6,791 nt of DNA from DRVV01 sp964487415 (GTDB taxonomy: Archaea > Thermoproteota > Bathyarchaeia > Bathyarchaeales > Bathycorpusculaceae), in NCBI GenBank assembly GCA_964487415.1, contig CAZAPQ010000015.1, positions 1 through 6,791 on the forward strand. Reading direction: 5' to 3'. Each line of letters begins with the position of its first letter. The stretch's first letter is position 1. Below, piece after piece: positions 5,967 to 6,791 of the stretch. The notes below the pieces were generated by a model. That model was not told the origin of the DNA. It saw nothing but the letters and a program-made list of their open reading frames with translations, and ran no database searches. The position numbers and the translations under genes were made by a program.

Positions 5967-6791
5967 ATGGATAGCGAGAAAGAAATTAAAAAAATAATTG
6001 CAGAAATGGAGCAGATGGGAGGGGAAGCCTGCAACATCGCCATAGAAACCATAACAAGGGAAGAATACGGATGCGAAATTATCCATGAAGCAATAAACTA
6101 TTTTGCAGAGGATCTGCGGACCAATTTCCAACATCCAGCACTACTTTCTATTGCTTGCGAAGCCGCTGGAGGCAACCCAAAAGAGACGGTACATGTAGGT
6201 GCCGCATTAGTGCTTTTAACAGGAGCTGCAGACATCCATGACGACATAATAGATAAGTCAAGAAAGAAGGGTTCAAAAATGACTGTTTTTGGCAGGTTCG
6301 GCGGCGACATCACGCTTCTTATAGGCGACATCCTATTTATTGAGGGACTCACACTTTTAAGCATTGCATGTGAAAACTTTCCTAAAGAAAAAGGCAAAAT
6401 TATAAAAGAGCTTATAAAGAAAGGTTTTTTAGAAATAGGAGCAGCAGAAACGCTGGAATCTACACTTAAGGGCAAATGGGACATCGCCCCTGAAAAACTT
6501 CTAGAGGTTATCAGAAAAAAAGGAGCAGTTGCCGAAGCCACTGCACGAGCAGGCGCCGTAATAGGAAACGCCACCCCAGAGACCATTGAAGACTGGGGGA
6601 AAATCGGACGAATATTGAGCATAGTATCAAATATCAGAGACGAGTTCATAGACATGTTCGAAGCTGATGAATTAACTAACAGAAGAGACAATGAATGTTT
6701 ACCTCTGCCAATACTGTATGCCATGCGCGACCCTAAAGCGAAAAAGAAAATAATACACCTACTTAAAAAAGGGGAACTAACTGACGATGAT
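5967..6791 (+). CDS. Divergent polyprenyl synthetase family protein (3' end missing)
   Basis: The frame is open for 275 residues to the window edge, so the gene is cut on its right. It is an all-helical isoprenyl diphosphate synthase fold. The first aspartate-rich motif is intact (DIHDDIID, Asp92, Asp93, Asp96), followed by KMTVFGRFGGDITLLIGD as in geranylgeranyl diphosphate synthases. The second motif is RDEFID (Asp225, Glu226, Asp229) instead of DDxxD. The usual GGKRxRP motif aligns with RTNFQHP (about 51-57), so the lysine and arginines that bind isopentenyl diphosphate are missing, and the usual RRG after the first motif is altered to KKG. It may make long prenyl diphosphates by a modified site, or be a terpene-synthase-like or non-catalytic paralogue. 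ATG at 5967 has only a partial site (TGAT) four bases before it; ATGs at 6006 and 6015 are less likely. It follows padR by 15 bases and is probably in one operon with it. Confidence 0.8.
   Translation, partial: MDSEKEIKKIIAEMEQMGGEACNIAIETITREEYGCEIIHEAINYFAEDLRTNFQHPALLSIACEAAGGNPKETVHVGAALVLLTGAADIHDDIIDKSRKKGSKMTVFGRFGGDITLLIGDILFIEGLTLLSIACENFPKEKGKIIKELIKKGFLEIGAAETLESTLKGKWDIAPEKLLEVIRKKGAVAEATARAGAVIGNATPETIEDWGKIGRILSIVSNIRDEFIDMFEADELTNRRDNECLPLPILYAMRDPKAKKKIIHLLKKGELTDDD

Noticed and set aside
6098..6724. A 208-codon open frame on the minus strand
   Set aside because: It is exactly antisense to the prenyl synthase frame, which has clear family motifs; its serine-rich translation matches no family and comes from the A-rich sense codons.

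Overview
The window looks like the chromosome of an archaeon, most likely a Thermoproteota lineage of the Bathyarchaeia type, although that placement is an inference from gene content and no marker gene is present. The archaeal signs are Shine-Dalgarno cores of the form GGTGN placed exactly four bases before starts (including GTG and TTG starts), TATA-like boxes at archaeal spacing, an RNase J-type metallo-beta-lactamase protein of archaeal length, a 5'-deoxyadenosine/SAH deaminase, and a DDxxD isoprenoid synthase next to PadR regulators.

Layout. The left edge may hold the last 22 codons of a plus-strand gene (1-69). A small two-helix membrane protein lies on the minus strand (82-321). A long minus-strand run then reads, in transcription order from the right: a PadR regulator (4983-5387), an MtaD/DadD-type amidohydrolase (3607-4929), a large fusion of a degenerate nucleotidyltransferase-like domain with a protein-kinase-like domain (1834-3531), and an RNase J-type ribonuclease (477-1829) that starts four bases after the kinase gene stops. 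On the plus strand, a second PadR regulator (5631-5951) is followed after 15 bases by a polyprenyl-synthetase family gene that runs off the right edge (5967-6791).

The two padR genes are divergent and share a 243-base control region. It contains a perfect 8+8 inverted repeat, an extra half-site and TATA-like boxes, a layout that suits autoregulation or cross-regulation.

The most interesting parts are (i) the kinase fusion coupled to RNase J, whose N-terminal domain has lost the acidic pair expected of a nucleotidyltransferase and whose kinase domain has LGD and DLE in place of HGD and DFG plus a hydrophobic segment between the beta3 lysine and helix C; and (ii) the prenyl synthase, which keeps the first DDxxD but has lost the usual GGKRxRP isopentenyl-diphosphate-binding motif and has DExxD as its second motif. 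In many archaea the RNase J gene sits in a mevalonate/isoprenoid cluster beside idsA, so finding both here, separated by the mtaD-padR block, suggests a rearranged version of that neighbourhood. No RNA gene, CRISPR array, insertion sequence or tRNA was recognised.
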